64,000 bases of DNA from Nocardioides piscis (GCF_011300215.1 NZ_CP049866.1:2232001-2296000), one strand, 5' to 3'; shown: positions 1 to 10,431, counted from the stretch's first letter. Numbers and translations are program-made. The notes: generated from the sequence alone by a model not told the origin.

Positions 1-702
1 TCGGGTGACGAGACCCTCGACCCCAAGCGGTCGCTCCTCTCGGAGCGCCACCAGGGCACCTTCGCCGACAAGGTCGTGGTGCCCCGGAGCAACGTGATCG
101 CGAAGCCTGCGTCGATGAGCTTCGAGGAGGCAGCCTGCCTGCCGACGGCATGGCTCACCGCCTACCGGATGCTGTTCACCCAGGGCGGGCTCAAGGCCGG
201 CGACACGGTCCTGGTGCAGGGCGCCGGTGGCGGCGTCGCGACCGCCCTGATCACCCTCGCCCGCGCCGGTGGCCTCAAGGTGTTCGCCACCAGCCGCGAC
301 GAGTCCAAGCGCCACCGGGCGCTGGAGATCGGCGCGCACGAGGTGTTCGAGTCGGGCGCACGACTTCCGGTCAAGGTGGATGCCGTGATGGAGACGGTGG
401 GCCGGGCGACCTGGTCGCACTCGATCCGGGCCCTGCGCCCCGGCGGCAAGATCGTCATCAGCGGCGCGACCAGTGGCCCCGACCTCCAGGACGCCGAGCT
501 GACCCGCATCTTCTTCCTCCAGCTGCAGGTCATCGGGTCCACCATGGGCACGCGTTCCGAGCTCGCCTCGCTGGTCACCCTGCTCGACGCATCCGGCCTG
601 CGTCCCCTGATCGACCGGGTCGTGCCGATGGAGCAGGCACACGACGCCTTCGCTGCCATGGCCGCAGGTGACGTCTTCGGCAAGCTCGTCCTGACCCGAT
701 GA
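1..702 (+). CDS. Zinc-type/quinone oxidoreductase, MDR superfamily (5' end missing)
   Basis: The reading frame is open from base 1, so the N-terminal (catalytic GroES-like) part lies outside the window and 233 residues are visible. A Rossmann coenzyme loop GAGGGVATALI is followed by the usual MDR C-terminal half ending in the family-typical stretch with GKLVLTR. By family it should reduce or oxidise a small carbonyl, alcohol or enone with NAD(P)H. The specific substrate cannot be told. Its TGA overlaps the ATG of the next gene (ATGA), so the two oxidoreductases are probably translationally coupled. Confidence 0.85.
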   Translation, partial: SGDETLDPKRSLLSERHQGTFADKVVVPRSNVIAKPASMSFEEAACLPTAWLTAYRMLFTQGGLKAGDTVLVQGAGGGVATALITLARAGGLKVFATSRDESKRHRALEIGAHEVFESGARLPVKVDAVMETVGRATWSHSIRALRPGGKIVISGATSGPDLQDAELTRIFFLQLQVIGSTMGTRSELASLVTLLDASGLRPLIDRVVPMEQAHDAFAAMAAGDVFGKLVLTR

Positions 703-1403
703 GCACCGTCCGGACGCACGTCCTGACGGGGGCCACCTCGGGGATCGGTGCGGCCCTGGCGCGAGCCCTGGCCGAGCGGGGCGACGCGTTGGTGCTCCTC
801 GCCCGCGACGAGGAGAAGGCGGCGACGCTGTGTGTCGAGCTTCCGCAGGCGCAGGTCCTCGTCGCCGACCTCGCGGAGCCCGGGACCCTCAACGGCCTGG
901 GCCGCCAGGTCGACGGACCCGTGCACTCGCTCGTGCACGCGGCAGGCGTTGTCGAGCTCGCGCCCGTCTCGAGGCTGAGGCTCGTCGACCTCGAGGAGCA
1001 GCTCGCGGTCAACCTGACCGCACCGGCCGTCCTGACGCGTGAGCTGCTGCCCCACCTGCGGCAGGGCGGAGGCAGCGTCGTCTTCGTCAACTCCACCTCC
1101 GGTCTCTCGGCGAGCGCCGACTGGTCGGCCTATGCCGCCTCCAAGGCCGGGCTGCGAGCCTTCGCGGACGCTCTCCGGGCGGAGGAGGCCGAGCACGGCG
1201 TCCGGGTCACGTCGCTCTTCCCGAGCCGCACGGCGACCCCGATGCAGGAGAAGGTCCACGAGCAGGAGGGCCGCCACTACGACGCTTCTGAGTGGATCAG
1301 TCCCCAGACAGTGGCCGGCACGATCCTGCACGTGCTCGACCTGCCCGCCGACGCCACGCTCCCCGACGTGACGGTCAGGCCCTTTCGAGCACGAACACCC
1401 TGA
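699..1403 (+). CDS. Short-chain dehydrogenase/reductase (SDR)
   Basis: A classical 234-residue SDR. The cofactor loop TGATSGIG is at residues 10-17, an AAG motif near residue 81, and the catalytic Tyr145-x3-Lys149 in YAASKAG with a preceding Ser in NSTSG. It is expected to be a soluble NAD(P)-dependent oxidoreductase; the substrate is unknown. It starts inside the stop codon of the upstream MDR gene, which suggests one transcript. Its last 29 bases overlap the 3' end of the convergent DUF385 gene. Confidence 0.9.
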   Translation: MSTVRTHVLTGATSGIGAALARALAERGDALVLLARDEEKAATLCVELPQAQVLVADLAEPGTLNGLGRQVDGPVHSLVHAAGVVELAPVSRLRLVDLEEQLAVNLTAPAVLTRELLPHLRQGGGSVVFVNSTSGLSASADWSAYAASKAGLRAFADALRAEEAEHGVRVTSLFPSRTATPMQEKVHEQEGRHYDASEWISPQTVAGTILHVLDLPADATLPDVTVRPFRARTP

Positions 1404-1893
1404 TCCGCCGCTGGGCGCCGACCCGCTCGCGGTAGTTGCGGTAGCCGGCATAGAAGCCGGTCGCGATCTCGAAGATCTCAGCCGCCTCCGAGGGGGTCGC
1501 CGGTCGCGCCACCGCGTCCACCCGCGCGCCGCGGTAGGTGACGACTGCTCGCGGGTCGGCCTCGAGGTTGAGGACCCACGCGGGGGTGCCGGCCTGTCCG
1601 AAGTTGGTGCCGAGCAGCGCCAGGGTGTCGCCGTACGGCGTCGCGATGAGGTGGCTGCTTCGAGGTTGCCCGGACTTGCGGCCGGTCGTCGTCACCTGGA
1701 GCACCGCAAGCCCGGTGAGCAGCCCGGGCGCGCTGTGCCGCCCGCGCGAGAGCCGGGCGATGGCCGTGTCGAGGTGCCGCAGGGTGCGTGAGAAGAGCCA
1801 GCCACCCGCCTTGGTGCCGCCCAGCCATCTCACCCCGCGTCGCAGCGGATTGGCCCGGCCGTGCTGATAGCCGAGGTCGGCAGCGAGTCCCAT
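1375..1893 (-). CDS. Nitroreductase/deazaflavin-dependent oxidoreductase family (DUF385)
   Basis: The protein carries the family signature TTTGRKSGQPRSSHL followed by GTNFGQAGTPAWVLNL and a C-terminal YAGYRNY block, typical of the split-barrel F420H2-dependent quinone reductase/nitroreductase (Ddn-like) family. F420 use is family knowledge; it is not shown here. I chose the ATG giving 172 residues because the family usually begins near there. An in-frame GTG at 1911 adds six residues, and neither start has a convincing ribosome site. It is convergent with, and overlaps, the SDR gene. Confidence 0.82.
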   Translation of the reverse strand: MGLAADLGYQHGRANPLRRGVRWLGGTKAGGWLFSRTLRHLDTAIARLSRGRHSAPGLLTGLAVLQVTTTGRKSGQPRSSHLIATPYGDTLALLGTNFGQAGTPAWVLNLEADPRAVVTYRGARVDAVARPATPSEAAEIFEIATGFYAGYRNYRERVGAQRRIRVFVLERA

Positions 1894-1944
1894 GGGCAGA
1901 CTCTGGCACACGGCGTCGTGAGCGAGTCGCGGACTCTTCGGGAC

Positions 1945-2556
1945 TCAGTCGCGCGAACGCCAGTTGAGTGCCCCGACGAGGAGCATCAGGATCTGTGTGC
2001 GGGTCCTGGCCAGGATCTGCACCTCGGCTGCGGGATCCTCGGTCAGGCGCTCGACCGTGGTCACCACGAACGACACGATCAGGTCGGCGACGAGCTCGAG
2101 GTCCTTGGCCGAGAGTGCCTCGCTGCCCTGCAGCCCACTGACGTCCGCAGCGAGCTCCTGGCTGATCAGCTCGATCTCGTGGCGGACCGCTGCCCGCACC
2201 CGCGGCGGTCCTGCCGAGCGCTCGCGGACGATGAACGCATAGCTCGCTGCGTGCCTGCGCACGTCGACCGCGACCACGGACAGCGAGCCGTCGACGAGGT
2301 CGGTGAGCTGGGGTGCCTGTCGCCATACGTCGCGGAGCAGCGCCCGGAGCGGGATGAAGCTCTCGTCGACCAGCGCCACGCCGAGTGACTCGATGGAGTC
2401 GAAGTGACGATAGAACGCGGTCGGGACGATGCCGACCTCCTTGGCGACCTGGCGCAGCGAGATCGCGACCAGGCTCGAGTCGACGGTCAGCCGCAGGGCG
2501 GCTTCGAGGATGGCCGTCCGGGTCTGCTCCTTGCGCTCGGCGCGCGACGGCGCCAT
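1945..2556 (-). CDS. TetR/AcrR family transcriptional regulator
   Basis: A 203-residue regulator with an N-terminal TetR DNA-binding domain: RAERKEQTRTAILEAAL, then a helix-turn-helix ending in VPTAFYRHFDS. The C-terminal helical part is diverged, as usual for ligand-binding domains. The open frame runs further upstream, but the HTH domain begins at this ATG and the added residues look like non-coding translation. It is divergent from the small protein at 2635, so the 78-base gap probably holds a shared control region. The ligand is unknown. Confidence 0.88.
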   Translation of the reverse strand: MAPSRAERKEQTRTAILEAALRLTVDSSLVAISLRQVAKEVGIVPTAFYRHFDSIESLGVALVDESFIPLRALLRDVWRQAPQLTDLVDGSLSVVAVDVRRHAASYAFIVRERSAGPPRVRAAVRHEIELISQELAADVSGLQGSEALSAKDLELVADLIVSFVVTTVERLTEDPAAEVQILARTRTQILMLLVGALNWRSRD

Positions 2557-2634
2557 CTCGCTCACGCCGTCGATCGTATCCAGCCCGGTTCGGGCCGGTT
2601 GCCGAGGGACCTGCGGCCACGTGAGACTGAGGGC

Positions 2635-2832
2635 ATGACGCGGTTGAGCAAGCTCGAGATCGGCAAGGACGCAGTCCAGGACACCGTGGTCGCCACCGCC
2701 ACCACCGTCGGGCAGGTGTCCACCATCCTCACCCACGCCGTGCGGGACATCGCCGGAGTCGTCGGTGGCCTGGCCACCGAGCTCTTCGAGATCGGTGACT
2801 CGGTCCGTCGCGCCAGCGAGGACGACGCCTGA
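2635..2832 (+). CDS. Small conserved-looking protein, function unknown
   Basis: A 65-residue protein beginning MTRLSKLEIGKDAVQDT. The middle is an alternating hydrophobic/glycine stretch (VGQVSTILTHAVRDIAGVVG), and the tail is acidic (ASEDDA). It may be amphipathic or membrane-associated. The frame is open upstream, but this ATG is preceded by GAGGG and matches the start of biased codon use. It is divergent from the TetR gene, which makes it a candidate target of that regulator (inference). I do not recognise a function. Confidence 0.6.
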   Translation: MTRLSKLEIGKDAVQDTVVATATTVGQVSTILTHAVRDIAGVVGGLATELFEIGDSVRRASEDDA

Positions 2833-2841
2833 GCTCCCGGC

Positions 2842-3018
2842 TCAGTCCTCCGGGTCGTCGAGGCGCGCCAGCCAGGTGGCGAAGCGCTCGACCGGTGTCT
2901 CGAACTCGGGATAGGTGTCGACGAAGGCCTGGAGCTGCTCGGCGAGCCAGGCCAAGGTGACCTCCTCGTCACCTCGCCGCCTCTCGAGCTCCTCCAGGCC
3001 CCGATCGGTGAAATACAT
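2842..3018 (-). CDS. DUF6104-type small protein
   Basis: A 58-residue protein beginning MYFTDRGLEELERRR, with TLAWLAEQLQ and ending in ARLDDPED. I recognise this as the small acidic DUF6104 family that sits beside kgd in many actinobacteria. The sequence predicts a soluble helical protein with no membrane segment or cysteine. It lies immediately downstream of kgd on the same strand (stop of kgd at 3028, start of this gene at 3018), so co-transcription is likely. No biochemical role is known to me; an accessory role to Kgd is only a guess. Confidence 0.8.
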   Translation of the reverse strand: MYFTDRGLEELERRRGDEEVTLAWLAEQLQAFVDTYPEFETPVERFATWLARLDDPED

Positions 3019-3027
3019 CGCCGTGGC

Positions 3028-6000
3028 TCAGTAGTCTCGCCCGGTCGCGGACGCGGGTGGGCTGAAGGCGAGGTCGAGGAGCGACTTCTGCTCCTCGGTG
3101 TGTCGCTTGATGGTGCCGACCGACGGGGACGCCGAGGCGGTGCGGGTGACGGGCTCGACCGTGATGTCGAGGTCGGGCCACACGTTGAGCTGGTAGTGCG
3201 GCCACGGGCCCATGTTGCGGGGCTCGTCCTGCACCCAGCGGATCGCCTTGAGGTTGGGGTACTTCGCGATCTCCGCCTTGATGTCCGCCACCGGTCGTGG
3301 ATAGAGGCACTCGATCCGCCCGATGGCGAAGCTGTCGCCGTCCTCGCGCTTGGAGCGCTCCACCATCAGGTCCCAGGTGACGCGACCCGAGCAGAGCAGG
3401 AGGGTCTCGACCTTCGACGCGTCGGTCAACTCGTCGCCGATGAACGAGCGGAAGGTGGTGTCGCCGACGAAGTCGTCCGGCTGGGAGGCGGCCTCCTTGC
3501 GCTTGAGCATCGACTTGGGGGTGAAGACCACCAACGGACGGTGCTCCTCACCGAGCGAGTGCCGGCGCAGCAGGTGGAAGTAGGAGGCCGGGGTCGACGG
3601 CTGGGCGACCACCATCGCGTCCTCGGCGGCCATCGTGAGGAACCGCTCGATGCGGGCCGAGCTGTGGTCGGGGCCCTGGCCCTCGTAGCCGTGCGGAAGC
3701 AGGAGCACCACACCGGACTGCTGGCGCCACTTGGTCTCACCGGCGGAGATGAACTCGTCGATGATCGTCTGGGCGCCGTTGACGAAGTCGCCGAACTGCG
3801 CCTCCCACAGCACCAGGGCCTCCGGCCGGGCCACGGAGTAGCCGTATTCGAAGCCCAGCGCCGCATATTCGGACAGCAGCGAGTCATAGATGTGGAACTT
3901 CGCCTGGTCCTCGGTGAGGTTGGTCAGCGGGGTCCACTCGTCGGCGTTGGTGCGGTCGATGATGGTGGCGAACCGCTGCACGAAGGTGCCACGCCGCGAG
4001 TCCTGACCGGCGAGCCGGACGGGACGACCGTCCATCAGCAGGGAGCCGAACGCCAGGATCTCGCCCGTGCCCCAGTCGATCGGTCCGCTGGTGATGGCGT
4101 TGGCCCGGCGCTGCAGCTGCGGCATCACCTTCGGGTGCACGGTGAAACCGTCGGGTGGGGTGACGTAGGCGTCCGCGATCCGCTTGAGCACCTCGGGGAC
4201 GACAGCGGTGCTGAACTCACCCGCCGGCTTGTCGGGGTAGTCAGGGACGGTGGTCCACTCCGAGACCGTGTCGTTGCTGGCCTCGCGGACCTCGGTGAAG
4301 ACCCGCTCCAGCTGCTGCTGGTAGTCCTTGAGGACCTGCTCGGCCTCCTCGACGGTGATGTCGCCACGGCCGATCAGGGACTCGGTGTAGAGCTTGCGCA
4401 CCGAGCGCTTCTGCTCGATCAGGTCATACATCAACGGCTGGGTGTAGGAGGGGTCGTCGCCCTCGTTGTGCCCGCGGCGTCGGTAGCAGACCAGGTCGAT
4501 GACCACGTCCTTGTTGAATGCCTGGCGGTATTCGAAGGCGAGGCGCGCCACCCGGATGCAGGCTTCGGGGTCGTCGCCGTTGACGTGGAAGATCGGAGCC
4601 TGGACCATCCGGGCCACGTCGGTGCAGTAGAGCGAGGACCGCGAGGAGCCGGGGGAGGTGGTGAAGCCGACCTGGTTGTTGACCACGACGTGGATCGTGC
4701 CGCCGGTGCGATAGCCGCGCAGCTGCGAGAGGTTGAGCGTCTCGGCCACGACGCCCTGGCCGGCGAAGGCAGCGTCACCGTGGACGAGCAGCGGGAGGAC
4801 GGGGTATTCGGCGCCCCGGTTGAGCACGTCCTGCTTGGCGCGCGCGATGCCCTCCAGGACCGGGTCGACCGCCTCGAGGTGCGAGGGGTTGGCAGCGACG
4901 GAGACCTTGATCTTGTCGCCGGAGCCGGCGACGAACTCGCCCTCGGCGCCGAGGTGGTACTTCACGTCGCCCGAGCCCTGCACGGTGCGCGGGTCGATGT
5001 TGCCCTCGAACTCGCGGAAGATCTGGCTGTACTTCTTGCCGACGATGTTGGCCAGGACGTTGAGCCGGCCGCGGTGGGCCATCCCGATCGTGACCTCGTC
5101 GAGGCCGATCTCGGCTGCCGCCTCACAGATCTCGTCGATCAGCGGGATCGTGGTCTCGCCGCCCTCGAGGGAGAAGCGCTTCTGGCCGACGAACTTGGTC
5201 TGCAGGAACGTCTCGAACGCCTCGGCCTGGTTGAGCTTGAGCAGGATGCGCAGCTGCTCCTCGCGCGGGGGCTTGGTGTGCGGCTGCTCCACGCGCTGCT
5301 GGATCCACTTGCGCTGGTCGGGATCCATGATGTGCATGTATTCGATGCCGGTGGTGCGGCAGTAGGAGTCGCGGAGGATCCCCAGGATGTTGCGCAGCTT
5401 CATGAACCGGCGGCCCTCGCCACCGAAGGAGCCGGTCGCGAACTCGCGGTCGAGGTCCCACAACGTCAGGCCGTGGGACTCGACCTCCAGGTCGGGGTGG
5501 CTGCGCTGGCGGTATTCGAGCGGGTCGGTGTCGGCCATCATGTGACCGCGCACCCGGTAGGCGTGGATGAGCTCGAGGATGCGCGCCTGCTTGACGATGT
5601 CGTCGTCGTGGGAGGCCACGACGTCCTTGGCCCAGCGGATGGGCTCGTAGGGGATGCGCAGCGACCGGAAGATGTCGTCGTAGAAGTCGTCGGCGCCGAG
5701 CAGCAGGGCATGCACGCGCTTGAGGTATTCACCCGACTGCGCACCCTGGATGACCCGGTGGTCGTACGTCGAGGTGATGGTCATGACCTTGCTGATGCCG
5801 TTGCGGTTGAGTGCCTCCTCCGAGGCGCCCTGCCACTCGGCGGGGTATTCCATGGCTCCGACGCCGATGATGGCGGCCTGACCGGGCATCAGCCGCGGGA
5901 CCGAGTGGCTGGTGCCGAGGCCGCCCACGTTGGTGAGGCTGATGGTGGTGCCGGAGTAGTCATCCATCGTCAGCTTGTTGTCGCGGGCCCGGCGGATGAC

Positions 6001-6855
6001 CTCTTCGTAGGCCGTCCAGAACCCGGCGAAGTCCATCGACTCGCAGCCCTTGATCGAGGGCACGACGAGCTGGCGGGTGCCGTCCTTCTTCTGCTGGTCC
6101 ACGGCGAGGCCGAGGTTGATGTGCGCCGGCGCCACCATGGTGGGCTTGCCGTCCTTCTCGGCGAAGGAGTTGTTCATCTCCGGCATCGCCTTGAGTGCCT
6201 GGACGAGCGCATAGCCGATCAGGTGGGTGAAGGAGACCTTGCCGCCGCGCGCACGAGCGAGGTGGTTGTTGATGACGGTGCGGTTGTCCCAGAGCAGCTT
6301 GACCGGCAGCGAGCGGACCGAGGTCGCGGTGGGGACGCTGAGGGACAGGTCCATGTTCTTGGCGGTCGCAGCCGGGATGCCGCGCAGCACGGTGTAGGTC
6401 GGCTCGTCGCCGGCCTCGGCGGGAGCAGCCGGCTTCGGGTCCTTGGCCACCGGGCTGCTGGTGCCCTGGGCCGGCTCCGCGGCCGCGGCGGCGGGCTGAG
6501 GCTTGGCCTGGGCGGCCGGTGCCTTGGTGGTGTCCGCGTTGGGGGACGAACCGTTGTCACTGGTCGCCGGTGCCTTGGTAGGCTCCGCGGCCGATGACTT
6601 CGCGGGCGCCTGGGCCGGGGCCTTCGCGGGCCCCTTGGCCGGGGCCTTGGCGGAATCCGTGACGGAATCCTTGGCCGGTTCGGTCGACGAGGACTTCTCC
6701 GAGCCCTTGAAGTAGGCGGCCCACTCGGCACCCACGCTGCCGGGATCCGCGGCGAACCTCTCGCGCATCTCGTCCACGAGCCAGGCGTTGGCTCCCAGGT
6801 CGGAGGACGGGGCAACCCCTGAGTTGCCGGACTGATCGGTGGGGGACTGCGGCAC
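3028..6855 (-). CDS. kgd: Multifunctional 2-oxoglutarate metabolism enzyme (KGD/ODH fusion)
   Basis: A 1275-residue actinobacterial E1o-E2o fusion acting at the 2-oxoglutarate node of the TCA cycle. In order: a short N-terminal module ([12 protein letters not shown]), a long Ala/Pro/Lys/Ser linker (about residues 45-135), an E2-type acyltransferase domain ending in the catalytic [13 protein letters not shown], then the ThDP-dependent E1 part with [16 protein letters not shown] and the cofactor region [11 protein letters not shown]...[10 protein letters not shown]. The lipoyl domain is absent, as in Mycobacterium Kgd. I chose the GTG at 6855 because AAGAGG precedes it by 11 bases; an in-frame GTG at 6885 has no such site. 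M. tuberculosis Kgd also decarboxylates 2-oxoglutarate and can form 2-hydroxy-3-oxoadipate; this is family knowledge. Confidence 0.95.
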   Translation of the reverse strand: MPQSPTDQSGNSGVAPSSDLGANAWLVDEMRERFAADPGSVGAEWAAYFKGSEKSSSTEPAKDSVTDSAKAPAKGPAKAPAQAPAKSSAAEPTKAPATSDNGSSPNADTTKAPAAQAKPQPAAAAAEPAQGTSSPVAKDPKPAAPAEAGDEPTYTVLRGIPAATAKNMDLSLSVPTATSVRSLPVKLLWDNRTVINNHLARARGGKVSFTHLIGYALVQALKAMPEMNNSFAEKDGKPTMVAPAHINLGLAVDQQKKDGTRQLVVPSIKGCESMDFAGFWTAYEEVIRRARDNKLTMDDYSGTTISLTNVGGLGTSHSVPRLMPGQAAIIGVGAMEYPAEWQGASEEALNRNGISKVMTITSTYDHRVIQGAQSGEYLKRVHALLLGADDFYDDIFRSLRIPYEPIRWAKDVVASHDDDIVKQARILELIHAYRVRGHMMADTDPLEYRQRSHPDLEVESHGLTLWDLDREFATGSFGGEGRRFMKLRNILGILRDSYCRTTGIEYMHIMDPDQRKWIQQRVEQPHTKPPREEQLRILLKLNQAEAFETFLQTKFVGQKRFSLEGGETTIPLIDEICEAAAEIGLDEVTIGMAHRGRLNVLANIVGKKYSQIFREFEGNIDPRTVQGSGDVKYHLGAEGEFVAGSGDKIKVSVAANPSHLEAVDPVLEGIARAKQDVLNRGAEYPVLPLLVHGDAAFAGQGVVAETLNLSQLRGYRTGGTIHVVVNNQVGFTTSPGSSRSSLYCTDVARMVQAPIFHVNGDDPEACIRVARLAFEYRQAFNKDVVIDLVCYRRRGHNEGDDPSYTQPLMYDLIEQKRSVRKLYTESLIGRGDITVEEAEQVLKDYQQQLERVFTEVREASNDTVSEWTTVPDYPDKPAGEFSTAVVPEVLKRIADAYVTPPDGFTVHPKVMPQLQRRANAITSGPIDWGTGEILAFGSLLMDGRPVRLAGQDSRRGTFVQRFATIIDRTNADEWTPLTNLTEDQAKFHIYDSLLSEYAALGFEYGYSVARPEALVLWEAQFGDFVNGAQTIIDEFISAGETKWRQQSGVVLLLPHGYEGQGPDHSSARIERFLTMAAEDAMVVAQPSTPASYFHLLRRHSLGEEHRPLVVFTPKSMLKRKEAASQPDDFVGDTTFRSFIGDELTDASKVETLLLCSGRVTWDLMVERSKREDGDSFAIGRIECLYPRPVADIKAEIAKYPNLKAIRWVQDEPRNMGPWPHYQLNVWPDLDITVEPVTRTASASPSVGTIKRHTEEQKSLLDLAFSPPASATGRDY

Positions 6856-7003
6856 GGCTTGCTTCGCCTCTTCCGGATGGGGCACGGGGGATGGATGTGC
6901 GATCAGTCGTCAAGGCTAGTCGCACACGCGCGCAAATGCAGGGCGGGAGGGGGTCTTTGGGAGAAGGTGTCACGAGCACCACATGCGCACCTCTGGAGAC
7001 TCA

Positions 7004-7636
7004 ATGCCTACTTCCCCCTCGGGTCGCCCCCTGCCGACCCGGGCGCGCGCCCGCACCCTGGTCGCGTTCCTCGTCCTGGTCGTCCCCGGCGCGCTGCTCG
7101 CGGGCTGCAGCAGCGACGAGGAGCCGCGCTCGGGCAGGACGCCCCGCGCGGGCGCTGCCAGCGCGAGCCAGGTGAGCGCCGCCATACCCTCCGAGGTGAA
7201 GACCGACGCCAAGGTCGCCCACGTCATCGGCCGGCTGCCGGGCACCCGGCGCAAGGCCGTCCGCCAGCAGGTGGAAGCGGTCATCGACCGTTGGTGGCAG
7301 CGGGCCTATCTCACGACCGGGCACGCGCGCATCGATGCCACCAGGGTGTTCGCGGGATTCACCCCCGGAGCCCAGCGTCGTGCTCGCTTCGACCGGGCCC
7401 TGATGACCAGCGCCGACCTGCGCGCCGAGTCGGTGACCCCCCTCATGCGCAAGGTGCGGCTCGACCTGCTGGCCGTGAACGGCCGCGCGCGGTCGGTCAC
7501 GGCGCGGTTCGACCTGCGCCTGCGCACCTCGGGCGAGCGGGAGGGGCGGCTGCGGATGAACGGTCGACTGTTCCTCGTCCACAGGCCGGCCGGCTGGCGG
7601 GTCTTCGGCTACGACGTCGCGAAGGGGTGGATGTGA
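7004..7636 (+). CDS. Putative lipoprotein
   Basis: A 210-residue exported lipoprotein. The N-terminus has arginines, a hydrophobic stretch (LVAFLVLVVPGA) and a lipobox LLAGC, with the lipidated Cys at residue 35. The mature part resembles extracytoplasmic NTF2-like/Mce-associated folds only loosely, so I assign no function. The start is fixed by GGAG five bases upstream; a Met seven codons earlier lacks one. Its stop overlaps the start of the LCP gene (ATGTGATG), so both are likely co-translated and may act together at the envelope. Confidence 0.75.
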   Translation: MPTSPSGRPLPTRARARTLVAFLVLVVPGALLAGCSSDEEPRSGRTPRAGAASASQVSAAIPSEVKTDAKVAHVIGRLPGTRRKAVRQQVEAVIDRWWQRAYLTTGHARIDATRVFAGFTPGAQRRARFDRALMTSADLRAESVTPLMRKVRLDLLAVNGRARSVTARFDLRLRTSGEREGRLRMNGRLFLVHRPAGWRVFGYDVAKGWM

Positions 7637-8553
7637 TGAGGCCCCTGCCCCTGCACATCGGACGCAGGCTGCGCACCGGCCTGCTCGGCTGCGTCCTGGC
7701 GGCGACCGCACTCGTCGTGCCCGACGCATCGGTCCAGCCTGCTGACGTCGAGCTGGTCAAGATCCAGCAGGCAGGCGGGGTCTCGGTGGGACCCGACGTC
7801 GTCTGGATCCTGGCCGTCGGCTCGGATGCCCGGCGCGGCCAGGACATGCTGCGCAGCCGCGGTGACGCGCTCCAGCTCGTCGGCATCAACACCCGCACGC
7901 GCGCAGCCACGGCGATCGGGGTGCCGCGCGACTCGTGGGTCGACCTCCCCGGCCACGGACGGCAGAAGATCAACTCCGCCCTCTACTTCGGCGGTCCCAA
8001 GGCCATGGCGGAGGCGATGACCCGCCTGATCGGCATCCGCCCCGAATACGTCATGGTCACCCGCTTCCCGTTCTTCGAGGACATGGTGGACTCGATCGGC
8101 GGCATCGAGGTCGACAACCCGCGGGCCTTCAGCGACCCCTACCTCAAGAAGGACGGGTTCCGGCCGGGCCGGATCCGCCTCGGTGGCTATGACGCGATGG
8201 CGTTCTCCCGCATCCGCAAGGGCCTGGCCGGGGGCGACTTCGACCGCTCGGCCAACCAGCAGCGGACGCTGCGCGGCATCCACGCGCGCATCAGGTCGCA
8301 GGCCGACCGGCCCGGCTTCATCGAGCGGGGGGTGATGACCGTGCTCAAGCACATGTCGACCAACGTCGGACCGGCCGACCTCTACGTCCTGGCCCAGGCG
8401 GTGGCCCAGGTCGAGCCCGCCCGGATCACCACCTGCGTGATCCGTGGCCGGATCGGATCAGCGGCCGGCCAGAGCGTGGTCTTCCCGGACGTCGCCCAGG
8501 CGCGACGGCTCGGTGACGACGCGCGTCGCGACGCCACCCTGAAGGGCTGCTAG
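7636..8553 (+). CDS. LytR-CpsA-Psr (LCP) family cell-wall glycopolymer ligase
   Basis: A 305-residue protein with an N-terminal signal anchor (TGLLGCVLAATALVV) and an extracellular LCP domain: AVGSDARRGQ, RGDALQLVGIN, VPRDSWVDLPGHG, KINSALYFGG and FSRIRKG with the conserved arginines. LCP enzymes transfer lipid-linked glycopolymers (arabinogalactan or teichoic acid type) to peptidoglycan. The usual RSDT motif reads RGDA here. The frame is open far upstream, but the true start overlaps the stop of the lipoprotein gene by one base. A hairpin at 8570-8589 follows. Confidence 0.9.
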   Translation: MRPLPLHIGRRLRTGLLGCVLAATALVVPDASVQPADVELVKIQQAGGVSVGPDVVWILAVGSDARRGQDMLRSRGDALQLVGINTRTRAATAIGVPRDSWVDLPGHGRQKINSALYFGGPKAMAEAMTRLIGIRPEYVMVTRFPFFEDMVDSIGGIEVDNPRAFSDPYLKKDGFRPGRIRLGGYDAMAFSRIRKGLAGGDFDRSANQQRTLRGIHARIRSQADRPGFIERGVMTVLKHMSTNVGPADLYVLAQAVAQVEPARITTCVIRGRIGSAAGQSVVFPDVAQARRLGDDARRDATLKGC

Positions 8554-8569
8554 GAGCACGATCCTCACA

Positions 8570-8589
8570 CCAGGACGCAAACGTCCTGG
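8570..8589. terminator. Hairpin between LCP gene and tRNA-Arg, probable bidirectional terminator
   Basis: A perfect 8-bp stem, CCAGGACG-caaa-CGTCCTGG. It lies 16 bases after the LCP stop and 24 bases beyond the 3' end of the convergent tRNA-Arg. No strong U-tract is visible, as is common in actinobacteria. Confidence 0.6.
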
Positions 8590-8613
8590 TCGGTGGACCG
8601 GAAAGAACGAGTG

Positions 8614-8686
8614 TGCCTCCGGCAGGATTCGAACCTGCGGCACCTGGTACCGGAAACCAGTGCTCTATCCCCTGAGCTACGGAGGC
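8614..8686 (-). tRNA. tRNA-Arg (anticodon CCG)
   Basis: On the minus strand the sequence folds as a cloverleaf: acceptor stem GCCTCCG/CGGAGGC, D arm GCTC...GAGC, anticodon stem CTGGT/ACCAG with loop TTCCGGT (anticodon CCG, reading CGG), and T arm GCAGG-TTCGAAT-CCTGC, with discriminator A. The 3' CCA is not encoded. It is adjacent to and divergent from argS, the enzyme that charges it. Confidence 0.97.
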
Positions 8687-8759
8687 ATGCCCCGCACAGC
8701 GACGCAGCGTGGGAAGACTAGCCGCTGATATCGACGCGAGTGAAACCGGTGCCCGCGGA

Positions 8760-8765
8760 TAGGCT
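8760..8765 (+). promoter_or_regulatory. -10 element of argS, leaderless arrangement
   Basis: TAGGCT is followed by exactly six bases and then the GTG of argS, with no Shine-Dalgarno sequence. This spacing puts the transcription start at or next to the start codon (inference). The same TANNNT-N6-start layout recurs at five other genes in the window. Confidence 0.5.
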
Positions 8766-8771
8766 TCGCCG

Positions 8772-10427
8772 GTGACTCCTGAGGATCTATCGCGCATCAT
8801 CGTCGACACCCTGGCGGCCCTGCAGGCCGAGGGGGCGCTGTCGCTCGCCGACGGCCTGCCCAGCACGGTGACGGTGGAGCGACCCCGCCAGAAGGGTCAC
8901 GGCGACTACGCCACCAACGTCGCCCTGCAGCTGGCGAAGAAGGCGGGCTCCAACCCGCGGGCCTTCGCCGAGCTGGTGGCGGCGCGGCTGGGCGACGCCG
9001 AAGGTGTGGCGGGGGTGGAGGTCGCCGGGCCCGGCTTCCTCAACATCACCGTCGACGCGGGAGCCCAAGGGACGGTTGCCGCCGACATCGTCAGCGCAGG
9101 CGAGACGTATGGCGCCTCGGACGCCTTCGCCGGGGAGAGGATCAACCTCGAGTTCGTCTCGGCCAACCCGACCGGCCCCCTGCACCTGGGTGGCGTCAGG
9201 TGGGCGGCCGTCGGCGACGCCCTCGGTCGCATCTTCACGATGACCGGCGCCGACGTCACCCGGGAGTACTACTTCAACGACCACGGGGCCCAGATCGACC
9301 GGTTCAGCGGCTCGCTGCTGGCGAGCGCTCGTCAGCGGCCGGTCCCCGAGGACGGGTACGGCGGGCAGTACATCCACGACATCGCTGCTGCGGTCGTCGA
9401 GAAGCGGCCGGAGGTGCTCGAGCTCGACGACGAGGCGGCCAGGGAGGTCTTCCGCGAGGTCGGCGTGGACATGATGTTCGCCGAGATCAAGCAGTCGCTC
9501 CACGACTTCGGCGTGGACTTCGACGTCTTCTTCCACGAGGACGACCTGCACCGGAGCGGAGCCGTCGGTCGAGCGATCGAGCGGCTCACCGAGCTCGGCA
9601 ACACCTATGTCGAGGACGGCGCCACCTGGCTGGCGACCGAGAAGTTCGGCGACGACAAGGACCGGGTCATCATCAAGTCCGACGGCAAGGGTGCCTACCT
9701 GTCGGGAGACCTGGCCTACTACCTCGACAAGAGGGAGCGCGGCTTCGACCGCTGCTTCATCATGCTCGGGGCCGACCACCACGGCTACGTCGCCCGGATG
9801 ATGGCGATGTGTGCGGCGTTCGGCGACCAGCCCCACGTCAACCTCGAGATCCTGATCGGCCAGATGGTCAACCTCCTGCGAGACGGCGAGCCGCTGCGGA
9901 TGTCGAAGCGCGCCGGGACCGTGGTCACGATCGACGACCTGGTCGAGGCCATCGGCGTGGATGCCTCCCGCTACGCCCTGGCCCGCTACCACTCCGACAG
10001 CCCGATCGACATCGACCTGGACCTCTGGTCCAGGGCCAGCAACGACAACCCGGTCTACACCGTGCAATACGCCCACGCCCGGGTGTCGAGCCTGATGCGC
10101 AACGCGGCCGACCTCGGCGTCGAGGCGACCTCCCACCCCGCCCTGCTCGCCCACGAGAAGGAGGGCGAGCTGCTCCGGTCGCTGGCGGAGTTCCCGCGGG
10201 TGGTCAAGGCGGCCGCCGAGCTGCGTGAGCCCCACCGCGTCGCCCGCTACCTCGAGGGCCTGGCCGGCACCTACCACCGCTTCTACGACAGCTGCCGGGT
10301 CCTGCCCCGCGGCGACGAGGAGACGAGCGACCTGCACCGGGCCCGTCTCCTACTGGTGGACGCGACACGCATCGTCCTGGCCAACGGGCTCGGGCTGCTC
10401 GGCGTGACCGCTCCCGAGAGGATGTGA
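8772..10427 (+). CDS. argS: Arginyl-tRNA synthetase
   Basis: A 551-residue class I aminoacyl-tRNA synthetase that charges tRNA-Arg. The N-terminal additional domain precedes [11 protein letters not shown] (HIGH-equivalent HLGG). Further on are [14 protein letters not shown], typical of ArgRS, and the KMSKS-equivalent RMSKRAGT. The C-terminus is the helical DALR anticodon-binding domain ([15 protein letters not shown]). Length is normal. The GTG start has an upstream TAGGCT but no ribosome site, so a leaderless mRNA is likely. It begins the argS-lysA-hom-thrC-thrB run. Confidence 0.97.
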   Translation: MTPEDLSRIIVDTLAALQAEGALSLADGLPSTVTVERPRQKGHGDYATNVALQLAKKAGSNPRAFAELVAARLGDAEGVAGVEVAGPGFLNITVDAGAQGTVAADIVSAGETYGASDAFAGERINLEFVSANPTGPLHLGGVRWAAVGDALGRIFTMTGADVTREYYFNDHGAQIDRFSGSLLASARQRPVPEDGYGGQYIHDIAAAVVEKRPEVLELDDEAAREVFREVGVDMMFAEIKQSLHDFGVDFDVFFHEDDLHRSGAVGRAIERLTELGNTYVEDGATWLATEKFGDDKDRVIIKSDGKGAYLSGDLAYYLDKRERGFDRCFIMLGADHHGYVARMMAMCAAFGDQPHVNLEILIGQMVNLLRDGEPLRMSKRAGTVVTIDDLVEAIGVDASRYALARYHSDSPIDIDLDLWSRASNDNPVYTVQYAHARVSSLMRNAADLGVEATSHPALLAHEKEGELLRSLAEFPRVVKAAAELREPHRVARYLEGLAGTYHRFYDSCRVLPRGDEETSDLHRARLLLVDATRIVLANGLGLLGVTAPERM

Positions 10428-10431
10428 GGAC

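Noticed and set aside
3100..6597. A 1165-residue open frame antisense to kgd
   Set aside because: It is a GC-rich shadow of the kgd codons with repetitive Val/Leu/Gly/Asp composition, no start signal and no domain; kgd itself is unmistakable.
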